Assembly: GCA_933228675.1 (NCBI GenBank)
Contig: OW121741.1
Span: forward strand, 138,039,858-138,103,857
Reading direction: 5' to 3'
Length of the DNA: 64,000 bases
From: Stomorhina lunata
Taxonomy: Eukaryota; Arthropoda; Insecta; Diptera; Rhiniidae
The notes beneath the pieces were generated by a model. That model was not told the DNA's origin. It worked only from the letters and a program-made list of their open reading frames with translations, and did not search any database. Every line of letters begins with the position of its first letter. The first letter of the stretch is position 1. This document shows, in pieces, positions 47,921 through 59,160 of the stretch. The position numbers and the translations under genes were made by a program.

Positions 47921-48590
47921 TCCAACTTTTTTATGGACCTTCGAACTTGATCAAACAAACGCATTGCCGCAGGTGGCAGCAGTTGATTTTTTAGTTGTTA
48001 ATTCAATACATTTGAGACATAAGTTCATTCTAAAAATTAATTCGAATAAACAAGCATTTAAGTTTTTCTAGTACCTAAAAAAATATTAATTTTCTGTTTA
48101 AATTTTTACATATTAATCTGTTAGAACAGTTTATGGTCCTTTGAACATGATCAAACAGACGTATTACAGCGATTAGCTGCAGTATAATTTTTATTAATTT
48201 TATATACTTTAGACATCAATTCCTTAAGAAATCGAACAAACATGGAAAAAAATTGTACGGAAACCACAAAAAATTGTATGTATATTCTTAAACTGTTTAA
48301 TTTCCTTCTTCAGATTTCACAAATTAATCTGTTCGAATGTTATGGTTCTTTCATCAAGAAAACTCGTTGCTGCTGTTGGCTGCAGTTGAGTTTCAATTAT
48401 CTGTATTTTTAACATTTAAGACATTAACTACAAAATTTTACTGAAGATCTTAAAAAATGTTTGTAAATATTTCACATAATATTTTTCTTTTTCGAAGTCT
48501 TAGTGGTGTTTCAAACCATATCAAAGGAAAGTATTGCAGCGGTTGGCTGCAGCCGATTATTTGCGATTTTATTTTTAAACCCTAAAGGCA
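47921..48590 (+). repeat. Old tandem repeat, period about 175-210 bp, four units
   Basis: A diverged motif (TATGGWCCTTYGAACWTGAT, CAAA, CGYATTGCMGC, then GGCTGCAGTTGA) begins at about 47930, 48131, 48339 and 48509. Each is followed by an ATTT...AGACATYAATT region and preceded by TTACATATTAATCTGTT-like sequence in units 2 and 3. Divergence is high. No long frame survives. Confidence 0.7.
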
Positions 48591-49082
48591 GTAATTAACC
48601 AATTCTTTTATTTCAAATAAACCTGGATATAAATTTTCTTTAAGCCATGAACATGATATGCTTAATTAATGACTAATTTTGTTTTCGACAACAATTGGTT
48701 GCATTATAACACTAAATTTTTTTCGAGTGTATTAATAAAAATATTAAAATTTACTAAGAACAGATGTTTGATTTTTGAATTATGTGCACAGAAAATTAAT
48801 TTGATGTTAATAAAGTGAGTTTTGATTTTTTAACTGGAATAGGAAAATTGCACAACCGCGACTTCTTGATACTCTATAGCACTGAGCCCGAGTGTTGACC
48901 GATTAAAAAAAAAGTATTTTAATTCATAGTGAAAATATCTGTGTTAAATTTGTTATAAGATCGCGATCTTCTACAACAAATCACGACCTAAAACGAGTCT
49001 GGTTTGAATTGAAATGTTTAATATTTGTTAAAAATGTAAAGTAATTTATTTCTTTGAACCATATGAAAAATTTTTGTATGAA
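48591..49082. other. AT-rich sequence, no gene seen
   Basis: Nothing recognisable. It lies between two old tandem-repeat regions. Confidence 0.5.
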
Positions 49083-50260
49083 TGTACAACTTGCAATTCT
49101 CAATAGAATTTGATGAAATTCAACACACGCCTATTAATTAATTCAAATTAATTTTCTATTAATTTGAAATTAGACTACCCCTTGTGGTACTTGCCTCGGA
49201 CCCCCATTTTTTGTATCTATTTTTCTTTTTGATGTACAATCCACAACAACATTTGATGAAATTAGGCACACGTCTATAAGTTAATCTAAAAAAGAGGTCT
49301 ACTAATTTTGGTTGAAATCAGTTGACTCCTTGTGTGCCTACCTTGGACCCACATTTTTCACCAATTTGTTTTTCAATGTATAAGGCGCAATTCTCAACAG
49401 AATTTGAAAAAAAACAAGTAAGAAAGCGCTATAGTCGGTCAATCCCGACCATACGATACCCTTCACCACTAAGGTCAAAGGTGTTATTTTTCCTGTATAA
49501 AGACAAATATTTGCTAAATTTTGGAATCATACAAACATTTTCTCAAAACATATATATTTAACCTGTTTCCGTCATTTGGACTTATATGAGAGCTAGGGTC
49601 AAATGTGGACCGATTATCTCGAAATTTGGCAAATTGATTACAGTTATTACAAAAATTATGTATGCAAAAAATAAACTTAAAATTTTCAATATTTTTAGAT
49701 TTACGAGCGTTTTAGTGATTTTTTTGTCTCATTTAGTGCGTTTTTAAAGAAAAGTGTATGTGGACCGATTTCAACAAAATTTGATACAGTAATTTTAGTT
49801 TATATAAGCAATATTTATTTTAAATTTCATGAAAAAATATTGATACTTGTGGCCAATATGCCAATTCCGGGAAGTGGGACCTATGGGAGGTACCATAAAT
49901 AATGGACCGATTTCAATAGCCATGGTCCCATTATCAAAAAAATGATCTGTACCAAATATCGTCAAGTTATCTTCAGAATTGCGACCTGTAGTTTGATTAC
50001 AAGGTTTACATGGGGGTCCAGCCAGCCAGCCGTCCAGAATTTGAAAAAATTTGGCACACGTCTATTAGTTTAGCCAACCAAGATCTCAACCAATTTTAAT
50101 TGAAATATATTGATTTTTCATATATTTTTCTTCTCAATATAAACCGCAATTCTTAACAGAATTTTATGAAATTCGGCACACATCTATTGGTTGACCCAAA
50201 AAAGAGCTCTACTAGTTTTGGTTGAAATCCGTGGACTCCAAAAGAACTTACACTCAAATT
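49083..50260 (+). repeat. Old tandem repeat, period about 120-150 bp, split by element copy C
   Basis: Units start near 49084, 49234, 49378 and 50137. They share GCAATTCTCAACAGAATTTG, ATGAAATTNGGCACACGTCT, AAAAAAGAGSTCTACTA and TTTTGGTTGAAATC. The third unit is interrupted by element copy C; excising that copy and one target duplication restores a continuous unit. The short frame 49322-49561 crosses this boundary and is not real. Confidence 0.82.
49413..50034 (+). mobile_element. Dispersed fly repeat, copy C, with 15-bp target duplication
   Basis: It is collinear with the first ~620 bp of copy B, from AACAAGTAAGAAAGCGCTAT to CCAGCCAGCCGTC, and then stops before the GACGG microsatellite and tail. 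It is flanked by the direct repeat CAGAATTTGAAAAAA at 49398-49412 and 50035-50049. The neighbouring tandem units show what the empty site looked like, so this is a true target duplication. A 15-bp duplication is typical of target-primed retrotransposition. If so, this copy ended at the GTCY tract, unlike copies A, B and D. Confidence 0.88.
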
Positions 50261-52940
50261 AAATTTGATTAAAAAGTTACGCCTATATGACTGCAACACT
50301 TTTTGCTTAAATTTTAAAAATTAAAAATTTTGAACTTTTTTTACGATTGGTAAATTTCGGTGAATTTTTCAAAAGCGGTGGTCAAAAAATGCCTTTTTCG
50401 CAGCAGAAATACAATAGTGCGCCGTCGATATTAAAGAAATAAAATTGGCTGTAGAACAAAATATTTAAATAATGCGCCTTCTTAACAAGAGATGACACAA
50501 CTTTACTGTTCCAAAAATAGACATGACTTCAATTACAATGTTAAAAAATATTGATATCTCCTTTTTATCACCTTTCACCTCTTTAATATCCGCTTTCCAG
50601 AGAAGGTAATCCAATTTGTATATATACTGTCGAGAAAATGTTCGTAAGACGACATGTTGACGATTGGTCTATATTTGACCTTAGACGTGTAAGGTATCAT
50701 AGAGTAGGGCTTGGTCGACAATAACTAATCTTGTACTTAAACTTTTAAGCGAAATTTTTTTTTTCAACATAAACTTGTATTCATATGTTTCAAAGAATCA
50801 AAAAATCAACGAAATCTTCTTTTTAACAAAATGTTAAACATGTTAAACCATAAAAGAAGCGTATAAAATCATATTGTAGATAAAAAAAAAAAATCTAAGA
50901 TAATTCAATAGCGTAACAAAACTTTTTCAAAACCCTTTTCTAATACGTTTTTAATTTTTTATTATAATCTTTTTACGAAAATCTTAACTACAAACAACAA
51001 AATGACTTAAAAAAAAAAACATTTTAAGTCAAGACAATTAAAGGTGTAAACTGTAAGACAAACGTGACGAAAAACTGAAAGGTTTGTACGAAAGTCAGAA
51101 ATCGAAAGAGAAAAACCGGTAGAACACACAAATATTTATTTTATGATTTTAGATACCAAAATGGTCTAAGGTCTAGAAGTGAGTAAGTTTGGTTGATTGG
51201 ATGAATGCATTTTGAGAAAATCCCACCAATACTTAGTTAGTTTGCTTAGACAATTACCACATTTACTATATGTGTAATCAGCAGAAGAAAGATCAAGTAT
51301 AACACACCCACATGTAAAATACTCCAAAATTGTTGTGTGTGTGTGTATGTGTGTAAATATAAAAGTAAACTCATTTCATTATAAAAAAATTAAATTGCCT
51401 TTGATCTTGGCGAAAAACCAAATATAAAACTGCCGGTGTTAGATTCGATAATGATGCATCATCATTAATAGCAGCAGCAACAACATTTTCATCATCATTG
51501 GGAAACAACACACGATCATCAATGAACGAACTACCGAAGAACAGACAGACGGACGGTTTCATATAATATCATTTCATTCTTATATGATTTTAAACGTTTT
51601 CTTCTTGCTGCTGGTTTTTATATTGTTAATAAATTTTCAAAACAATTTTCCTTAACTTTTAGAGGAGTTTTGTATGTGTTTAAGTGTAATCTGCTAGTGG
51701 TAGTAAAATAATACAATAAAAAATAAAGAAAGAAAAATCATAAAACTAACGAAGAAGTAGAAAAAAAATGCTTTCAATCATAAACACCATAATAAAATCT
51801 TAAAACAAATAATTTTTCTGTAATTTTCCTCTCGTTTCTTCAATTTAAACTTCGAAATCAACCGACTAAATGAACTCAATACCAACTAAAAATCTTCGTA
51901 AGAGAAAAATACTATAAAGGAAATTAATGAAAATTAAAAAAATATAAAAGTTCGAGGCAAGTCTACACTTATGCAGGTGCATTTTAGCATTTTAATTTAA
52001 ATATTAAACTTCAGAATATTGAAATTTATTTTCAAAATGTGTGTAGGTTGTTTATTGTTTGTAATTGTTAGTGGTTATATATAAACGCATTCATCAATGA
52101 AATTAGAATTTTATCAAGATATTAAGTCTTACGATTTTTATGTCAATGGACTTGGCTTAAAAAATAAAACATGGAGGAAGTAACAAAATATGTTTTCAAA
52201 ACTATTACCAATTTTTCATAAATACAAATTTTCTAATCTTTTCGAGCTAAGGGTTAAACTTAGAACCGATAATGGCACTTTTTATTTGAACTAACACCCA
52301 ACTAGAACAGAAATCATTAAACTAGAAGTTAAGTTGACACCAATCAAAAATTAAAAACATTTAAAAATATTTAAACTTCAAAAAATTAAGGAGTGACATT
52401 ATTCAATTCTTTTAACATTTCCCATAGCCCTTTTGCATTCCATGAGAATTAAGCTTTAGATCCCTTTTTAACTGCTTAAATATGTTAAAAATCTGTCACC
52501 TTTTTCAAAGACAGTCATTAACTGTCTCATAATTTATAAATATAATGACTTTTTTTGGGAATACTCTATTAATATTCATAAAAAATTTATATTTGTTCTC
52601 TTTGTATTTAAATCTTTTGTTTCGTTGTTTAAAAATTATTTATTCAATCTCAAGTTCAAACTCCTTTTGATTTGAAAAATAAAATCCACACACACACACA
52701 CGCACGCACATTTATTCATTCGTACATGCATAAATAATTGAATTTTATGCATTAAATTTTTTGTTGTTGCTGTTTTTGTAAATCAATATTTGTGTTGGTT
52801 TCACAAAAGTAAGAAAAAAGAAGAACGTAAGACTCGGGGTTCGATTACAATTTAACAACCATTATTAAGTTTAAGCAAACAAAGTATTAACAGAAATACC
52901 AGAGAAAATAACTAACGCACATTTACATACGAAAAAAAGG
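50261..52940. other. AT-rich sequence with microsatellites and an old element fragment, no gene seen
   Basis: At about 50630-50740, the minus strand resembles the start of the dispersed element (a GTCGACCAAGCCC motif, GATACCTTACAC, GGTCAAATATAGACCAAT). A GTGTGTGTGTGTATGTGTG tract lies near 51331, an AGCAGCAGCAACAAC tract near 51468, CAGACAGACGGACGG near 51543 and CACACACACACACACGCACG near 52688. The minus frame 51371-51562 has no domain. Confidence 0.5.
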
Positions 52941-54420
52941 AACAAGTAAGAAAGTTCTATAGTCGGTCAAGATCAACACTATGATACTCTACATGAACTA
53001 TGTAAAATGTAAGCTAATGGTTAGCAAATGCATTGTATTTGAATTAAATTTTGTATACTTTTCAAATAAATATTCAACAAACATTTTTATATATATTTAT
53101 GTCAATTCATGAAGTGATTTTTTAAAATTATCTATGTTCAAATTTGGACCGATTAGTGCTTGACAATTAACTTAGCTTTAAAAATATTATTTTCTTCAGA
53201 TTAAAGATTACTTTTGTGATTTTGGTGGTATTTAAATGATTTTTGAAAGAAATTCCTTGTCGAGTTATAATCAAAAATAGACCGATTCTAACAAAATTTG
53301 GTACAAATATTTTATTTATAATTTGACTGAAATATAAGTTTTTAAGTGGCAGTGAGTTGCTTTTATCTGAATTTCGGTAGATTTAACGCCTGAAATAAAT
53401 GACGGATTTCAAGACATTTCCACAGAGCTCAATTTATCTTTAAAAATTCGAAGTGTACTTTGATTACAAGCTTTACATTGATGGACATTAGGGTGACAAG
53501 CAAATTTGTTTTTCTTTGATTTCAAATATTTTTCCACGGAATATTTTGACACTAGGTCTAAAAGTTTAGATCTGAAAATTTGAGCCAAATCAGACAACGT
53601 TCTAAGATATCGTCCTAATTTTTTTGGGTTTTATTCTCCCATTTGTCTGTTTTAACACACTGGAGAGCAAATTCTAAATTTATAATATTTGTTGAACAAA
53701 ATTTTCAAAAAATTAAGAAATGATTTTTGAAACCAACCTGAGAAAATTATACCATTTTCCAACATGAAAAAACTAAGTAAATTTGATTATATTTAAACAA
53801 AACTGAACTATTTACTAGTAACAAGCCATTAAATGATAAATCATGTCTAACTCTGGAATTTCTTTATTTACAACATACAATTTTTGGTGCATATCCTTAG
53901 GCGCGTTTTCAAGGACAAGAATTTTCGGGGGAAAACTGCAATAACTTTTAAACTACCTCATTTTCGTATTTCACAATTTGAAATAAAGCTGTGTTAGTTC
54001 TCTTTAATATTCCATTATTTTTTCTTGTAATTATTTATTTTTGGTCTAAATTTCGCAAAAACAAAACAAAATAACCCATTTTTCCCATACAAATGGGCTC
54101 TTAAATTTTGGACCCGATGCGTGCCCATAGAACGTTGTCCGATATGGCTCAAATTTTCAGATCTAAGCTTTTAGACCTAGTGTCACAATATTCCGTAGAA
54201 AAAGTTATAAAATTCAAAAAACCATTTTCCTTCATACAAAAAATTGTCACCCTAATGGACATGGATGGTTAGTCATTCGGACGGAGCACAAAAGTTCAGA
54301 AATTTAGTCTAAGCCGATCAGTGGGTATCAGATAAATACATACATATGTAAATATATGCGTTATACATATAAATCATCATCATAAATAATACCTTTTCTG
54401 TTATAATGGTGTAGGGTACA
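52941..54420 (+). mobile_element. Dispersed fly repeat, copy D (diverged, interrupted by a hAT-like MITE)
   Basis: It starts AACAAGTAAGAAAGTTCTAT with AGTCGGTCAAG. It continues with TTCAAATTTGGACCGATT, AAAATTTGGTACAAATAT and TTGATTACAAGCTTTACATT. It is then split at 53481 by the 766-bp MITE and resumes with CATTCGGACGGAGC, ending at TATAATGGTGTAGGGTAC. It is more diverged than A, B and C, so it is an older copy. Confidence 0.82.
53489..54254. mobile_element. hAT-like MITE, 766 bp, 8-bp target duplication
   Basis: It starts TAGGGTGACAA and ends TTGTCACCCTA, and is flanked on both sides by ATGGACAT (53481-53488 and 54255-54262). The inverted similarity extends inwards with gaps for about 130 bp: both ends share ACGGAATATT, GACACTAGGTCTAAAAG, TAGATCTGAAAATTTGAGCC and GACAACGTTCTA. 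An 8-bp duplication with TAGGG-type ends fits the hAT superfamily; P and Merlin elements also make 8-bp duplications but have other ends. No transposase frame is present. A related internal segment lies at 55556-55995. Confidence 0.9.
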
Positions 54421-55555
54421 AAAACAACAAACAGCAATAGACAAGCAGCAAACATTTAGCAAATACTCGAACAAAATGTATAAACATGTGTAATATGTAA
54501 TGAGAACAAAATCACTTTGTTCAAAAGCTGATTAAGGGATGTAATGAAAATTTAATAATTGCCCTTTAAGAAGGGGGTTTCAACAACTACGACCAAACAA
54601 GGTAAGTTCATATAAACTAACGACAAACAACAACGACCCACCAAACTCTACAAACAAGAAAAAAAGGGGTTGTTTCAATTTTAAATTCAAAATACAAATA
54701 GAAAATACACAAATTCTGTAATAGCAAATATCAGCAACTACAACAATAAAAGCGTTAGTTTTAATTAGAGAATGAAGTTATAGAGTAGAGTAGTCATGGT
54801 TTAAGAAGAATTCGAATGAAAAGAGTGAAGATATAACATTTAAGGCCTGATGAAAGCAACAAACAACGAAAATACTTGCAAACTTAATAGATTTGAAATT
54901 TGAATACAACGATAACAACAAATTTCTATAACAGCAACAATATTAAACCTTTAACATCATAATCATGTTTGACAGACATTTTACGGTTGTGTGTGCCTTG
55001 AGCTTGATATTACAATTGTACGAACTTGTATATTCTAATCAAATAATTATGTTGCAACATCGTCATAATTAGAAAACAATGCGATTCGTTATTTAAAGGA
55101 GTTTAATCTTGAAAGTTTAAAGCTTCAGTTATATTCTAGTAAAATTAGCTACTTCGCTTATTTTATGTAAAGGATTACAGCTTTGGAAACACTAGAGTTT
55201 TAATATGAAAGTGAGGTTCTAGAACGGCTATCTCGAAAACGGCTCTAACGATTTTGATAAAGTTTGGACTATGGGTAGCTTTCTTGTCGTATAGATCGAG
55301 TAAGAAGGGACTTTTGGGAGTTTTGCCTCTTAGGGAGTAAAAAGGGGAAAAAACGAAAACGTTATATCTCCTAAAGTAAGAGATATAGAAACAAAATTTA
55401 AATTACGTTTTGAACAGCTAAGAAAATAAGCGGACGGGTGGCTCGAATTCCTTAAAACTCCGAGCAAGGCTCGGTCAACCAGGTACTGTAATTATAATCT
55501 GCGTATGTATATTAGTGTCCCTTTGTTAGAATGAAACTACTTAAAACAAAAATTG
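54421..55555. other. AT-rich sequence with a CAA-rich tract, no gene seen
   Basis: ACAACAA-rich sequence lies around 54420-54930. From about 55205 there is GGCTATCTCGAAAACGGCTC and, near 55460, a small CCGAGCAAGGCTCGG hairpin. The phrase structure suggests part of an old dispersed repeat, but I cannot assign it. Confidence 0.45.
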
Positions 55556-55995
55556 ATGGATCTAGGACCACATGCACCGGTACCGGATCCATTTGTATGG
55601 AAGAAATGCGATTATTTTTTTTTAATAATAGAATCTGAAACAGCACTAAAACAGTTTTCATTAAAGTTGTAAAAATCAAATATCGAAAGTGTAGTTTTAA
55701 AGTTCTTGCGATTTTCCCCCGAAAATTTGTGTTCTTGACCACATTCCAAAGGATATTCAGCAACAAAATTTACATTAGAAAAAATGTCACTAAATTGAGA
55801 CTTAATTAATCTCTTCAAGACTTGTAATTACTAAATACTTTAATATTGATAAAATATAAATAAATTTACCCAGTTTTTTTATATTGGAAAAAAATTTTCT
55901 CAGGCCAGTTTCAAAATTTCTGTTTAAATTTTTTTGAAATTTTGCTCAACAAATATTAGAAATTTACAATTTTTTCATCGATTAGTAAAAATATA
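55556..55995 (-). mobile_element. Partial, diverged copy of the hAT-like MITE interior
   Basis: Reverse-complemented, this follows 53665-54120 of the MITE. Shared phrases are AATATTTGTTGARCAAAATT, CTGAGAAAATT, AAAACTRRGTAAATTT, ATATCCTTNGG, ATTTTCGGGGGAAAA and CCATACAAATGG. The TAGGGTGAC ends are not recognisable. The short minus-strand frames 55512-55766 and 55612-55818 are products of this old repeat. Confidence 0.65.
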
Positions 55996-56034
55996 TAAAT
56001 GGAAAAATAAAAATCAAAAAATTTTAGATTAATA

Positions 56035-56560
56035 TCTTGTACAGATTCGCTATTTGAATTCGCCGATTTTAGCGAAAATGTATTTTTTTGGTCACAATTT
56101 TTTGAGATTTTAGGTAAATTTTATTCAAATTTAACAAAACTATTGATGCGTATTATTGCCTAGTTTATGGAGAATGATTTCTTTCGAAATTGTATGAGAT
56201 TAACCCTTTTCTTCCCGGGGTCAAATGTAAAAAATATGGATATTTTAGTTTTTCATGGAAAAATTACGAACATTTAATTATTATTTTATAGTAAGTTTAA
56301 GTCCTTTTTAATGCATGAATAAATTTTATACCTTAGAAGACATATAGTCTAAATTTAAAAAAAATTGTCCATTTGTCTGTTTAAGGTTAAAATCAAGTTT
56401 TTAATTAATACCATATTCATGATATTCAGTAAAACTTTTTAAGCATTTTTGTCGAAATTCGCTACAAAATTAATAAAATTTCGTGAATTTACCATAGAAA
56501 ATTTGAAATGAAAATGTTACCTTTGACCGAGGAAAAAAAGGGTTAAACTTATACAATTTT
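56035..56560. repeat. Diverged dispersed repeat with CCCGGGG landmark, copy 2
   Basis: It is similar to 9000-9400: TTTGAATTCGCCGATTTTAG, then TTTTTTTGGTCAC, then TTAACCCTTTTCTTCCCGGG followed by GTCAAA. It abuts the hAT-like fragment at 55556-55995, so both may belong to one larger element. A second TTTGACCGAGGAAAAAAAGG phrase near 56523 may be the inverted partner of the CCTTTTCTTCCCGGGGTCAA phrase. Confidence 0.45.
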
Positions 56561-56844
56561 GAAAAAAAAAACTCCTGAAAGATAATTTTGTTGCCGAATT
56601 TCGGTTTTGTTACTTAGTTCAAGAAAATAAACGGTTTTCGAGTATTTTTATTGTGCAACCTCCTCTATTTTTTATAACGCTATATCTCGAAAACTAGAGA
56701 GACTAAATACGCTTAATCTTAATCTAAATTCAGATTAAAATTATATTTCAATAATTGAAATTTCGTGGCAATAGCTTCTATATCAGACACGTGTCTCTCG
56801 AAAAATTGTTGCTACATATGTATAAAAGAGCTAAGAACTATTTA

Positions 56845-56945
56845 TCAGTTTATCAAAAAGTGGTCCACATTTGACCTCCGTGGCTAAGAGTATCAACTAG
56901 TCAGCCTTGCCGAATATTAGCACTTTCGTACTTATTAGATTTTAA
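56845..56945 (-). mobile_element. Dispersed fly repeat, start fragment (minus strand)
   Basis: The reverse complement starts AATAAGTACGAAAGTGCTAA with TATTCGGCAAGGC, then GATACTCTTAGCC and GGTCAAATGTGGACCACTTT. This matches the first ~100 bp of copies A and B with scattered differences. Confidence 0.65.
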
Positions 56946-58430
56946 AATTTATAATTTTTCTGCAATACCAAAAAATTCCATTTTTTAATTTCTTAATAAT
57001 TTTTCAAAAAATAAATTTAAACCAAAGAGGAAAAATATCCAAAAATACATTAGATTTAAGAGAATCAACTAAATATAAAATACACTTAATAGTCTTGTTT
57101 TTTAGGTGGGACATATTTTCTGTTCTTGGCGTTGGACATAATATGTCTGTTCCTACTTAAATATACATTGAAATACTCTTTAGGTCATTTCGTTAATTTG
57201 TCATTTATGTTCCTTTGTCGTATCTCTGGTTATTAACCATAAAACCCCTCTACACAAATTGACTTCAAAACTTGTTATTAACTTTAGCGTATTAACATTT
57301 ATTTGATCCTCTTACTCTCATTCCCATAATCAGCTTTTCCAAGGAAAAATGACAAAAAGAAAAAAAAACAAGAAAAAATCAATTATTTAAAAGCTCTGGA
57401 ATAAAAAAAAAAACACAAGCCAACCTCATCGCCATTCTCATCCTCATCTTCAAATGAATGGAAATGGTTTTATTATTTCATTTGAAACCTTTCATTTGAA
57501 ACGTTTTGCTTAAACTTCTAAAATTTCAATAGAAAAAGCAAAAGCTAATTTCTATTGTAATTGATACGCAGTGAAAAACTGATTTATTTATTAAATAAAT
57601 AAAGTAAATACCTACTACTACTATTCTCGAGTGCTTGTACTGGAAGTATTTAAATTTGTTTTGAATTTAAAACCTAAGGGGCTTGTCTTCAGGGTGAATC
57701 CTTAATATTTTCGCTTTAATGTTTAAATTTGTAATGTTTGTTCTTTTCTTTTTCTGTTAGTTTTTCCCCCGATTTAATGATAATGTCTTGATACCAAAAA
57801 ATATTTTTAAGTAAAAAAAAACTTTTTGCTGCTTTGATACCTCGTCGTTAAATTTTATATCTTTCAAAAATTTATTTAAATAACAAAAATTCAGTCAGAC
57901 TCTTTTGAGTATTTAAGTATCTAAAAGCGTATGAGAGGAGTTTTGTCTATTGTCTTAACATTTATAGCCAAAGTTTTTTAACTTTAATAATAACTAGTAA
58001 AGGAATAAAAAAAAAAGAAATGTACTCGACTCGACTCATCTCATCTGAACTCAACATCATTATCATCATAATCTTCCTTAACGTAAAATTTTGGTATTTG
58101 TATTTGAATTTTTTTTTGTTTAGTTTTTTGTTTTTTCATCAAAGTACTTGTAAATTTTTTTCATTTTAATACAAAAGTTCTTTATAAAATAAATATCTTC
58201 CGAAATTGTGAAATTTGAGTTTTATTTTTAAACAAAAAAATATTTCTAAAGTGGGAAAACGAAAAATATTTTACATTTTCAAATTTAAATATTAAAGTAC
58301 TGGTTCAAACTATTTAAAAGCCGTTAGACCTAACTGATAAGACGAACTGTATAGAATATAAATAAATAGAAATATTTTCATTCCTATCATAAATTAACAA
58401 GATATTTAATAGAATTCAAAAATTGCAAAA
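56946..58430. other. AT-rich unique sequence, no gene seen
   Basis: Short GACTC repeats near 58027 (CTCGACTCGACTCATCTC), CATCCTCATC-type words near 57430 and homopolymer A/T runs. Nothing coding. Confidence 0.55.
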
Positions 58431-59160
58431 AAAAAATTCTATCAGAAAAATATCATTAACATTTTTCTATAAAAAAATTTCATCAAAATTTTTCTATAAG
58501 AAAAATTTCATCAACATTTTTCTATAAGAAATCTTATATCAACATTTTTCTATAAGAAAAATTTCATCAACATTTTCCTATAAGAAAAATTTCATAAACA
58601 TTTTTTTATAAAAAACAAAATCATCAAAATTTTCCTACAAGAAAAATTTCATCAAAATTAAAAAAAAGAATATAAATAAAAAATTTTCTTTAAGAATTAT
58701 AAGAAAAATGGCATCAAAATATTTCTATAATAAAAATTTCATTAAAATTTTTTATAAGGAAAACTTCATCAAAATGTTTCTATAAGAAAAATTTCATTAA
58801 AATTTTTCTTAAGAAAAATTTCATCAAAATTTTTTTATAAAAAAAAATTTCATCAAAATTTTTCTATAAGAAAAATTTCAGCAAAATTTTTCTATTAGAA
58901 AAATTTCATCAAAATTTGTCTATAAGAAAAATTTCATCAAAATTTTTCTATAAGAAAAATTTCATAAAAATTTTTCTATAAGAAAAATTTCATCAACATT
59001 TTTCTATAAGAAAAATTTCATCAAAATTTTTCTATAAGAAAAATTTCATCAAAATTTTTCTATAAGAAAAATTTCATCAAAACTTTTTTATAAAAAAATT
59101 TCATCAAAACTTTTTTATAAAAAAATTTGATTAAAATTTTCCACAAGAAAATCCTCATCA
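58431..59160 (+). repeat. 28-bp minisatellite array
   Basis: The unit TTTTTCTATAAGAAAAA then TTTCATCAAAA has a period of 28 bp (59032 to 59060). It resembles family I (TATCAAAAATTTTTCTATAG), with ATAAG in place of ATAG and TTTCATC in place of TTTTATC. It is therefore probably a relative of the arrays 45 kb upstream, in the same orientation. The core 58860-59090 is regular and the flanks diverged. Confidence 0.93.

Noticed and set aside
52688..52712. CA microsatellite as a possible regulatory Z-DNA element
   Set aside because: It is a short ordinary dinucleotide tract with no gene nearby to relate it to.
55512..55818. Overlapping minus-strand frames of 84 and 68 codons
   Set aside because: They fall within the diverged hAT-like fragment and have no counterpart frame in the better-preserved copy.
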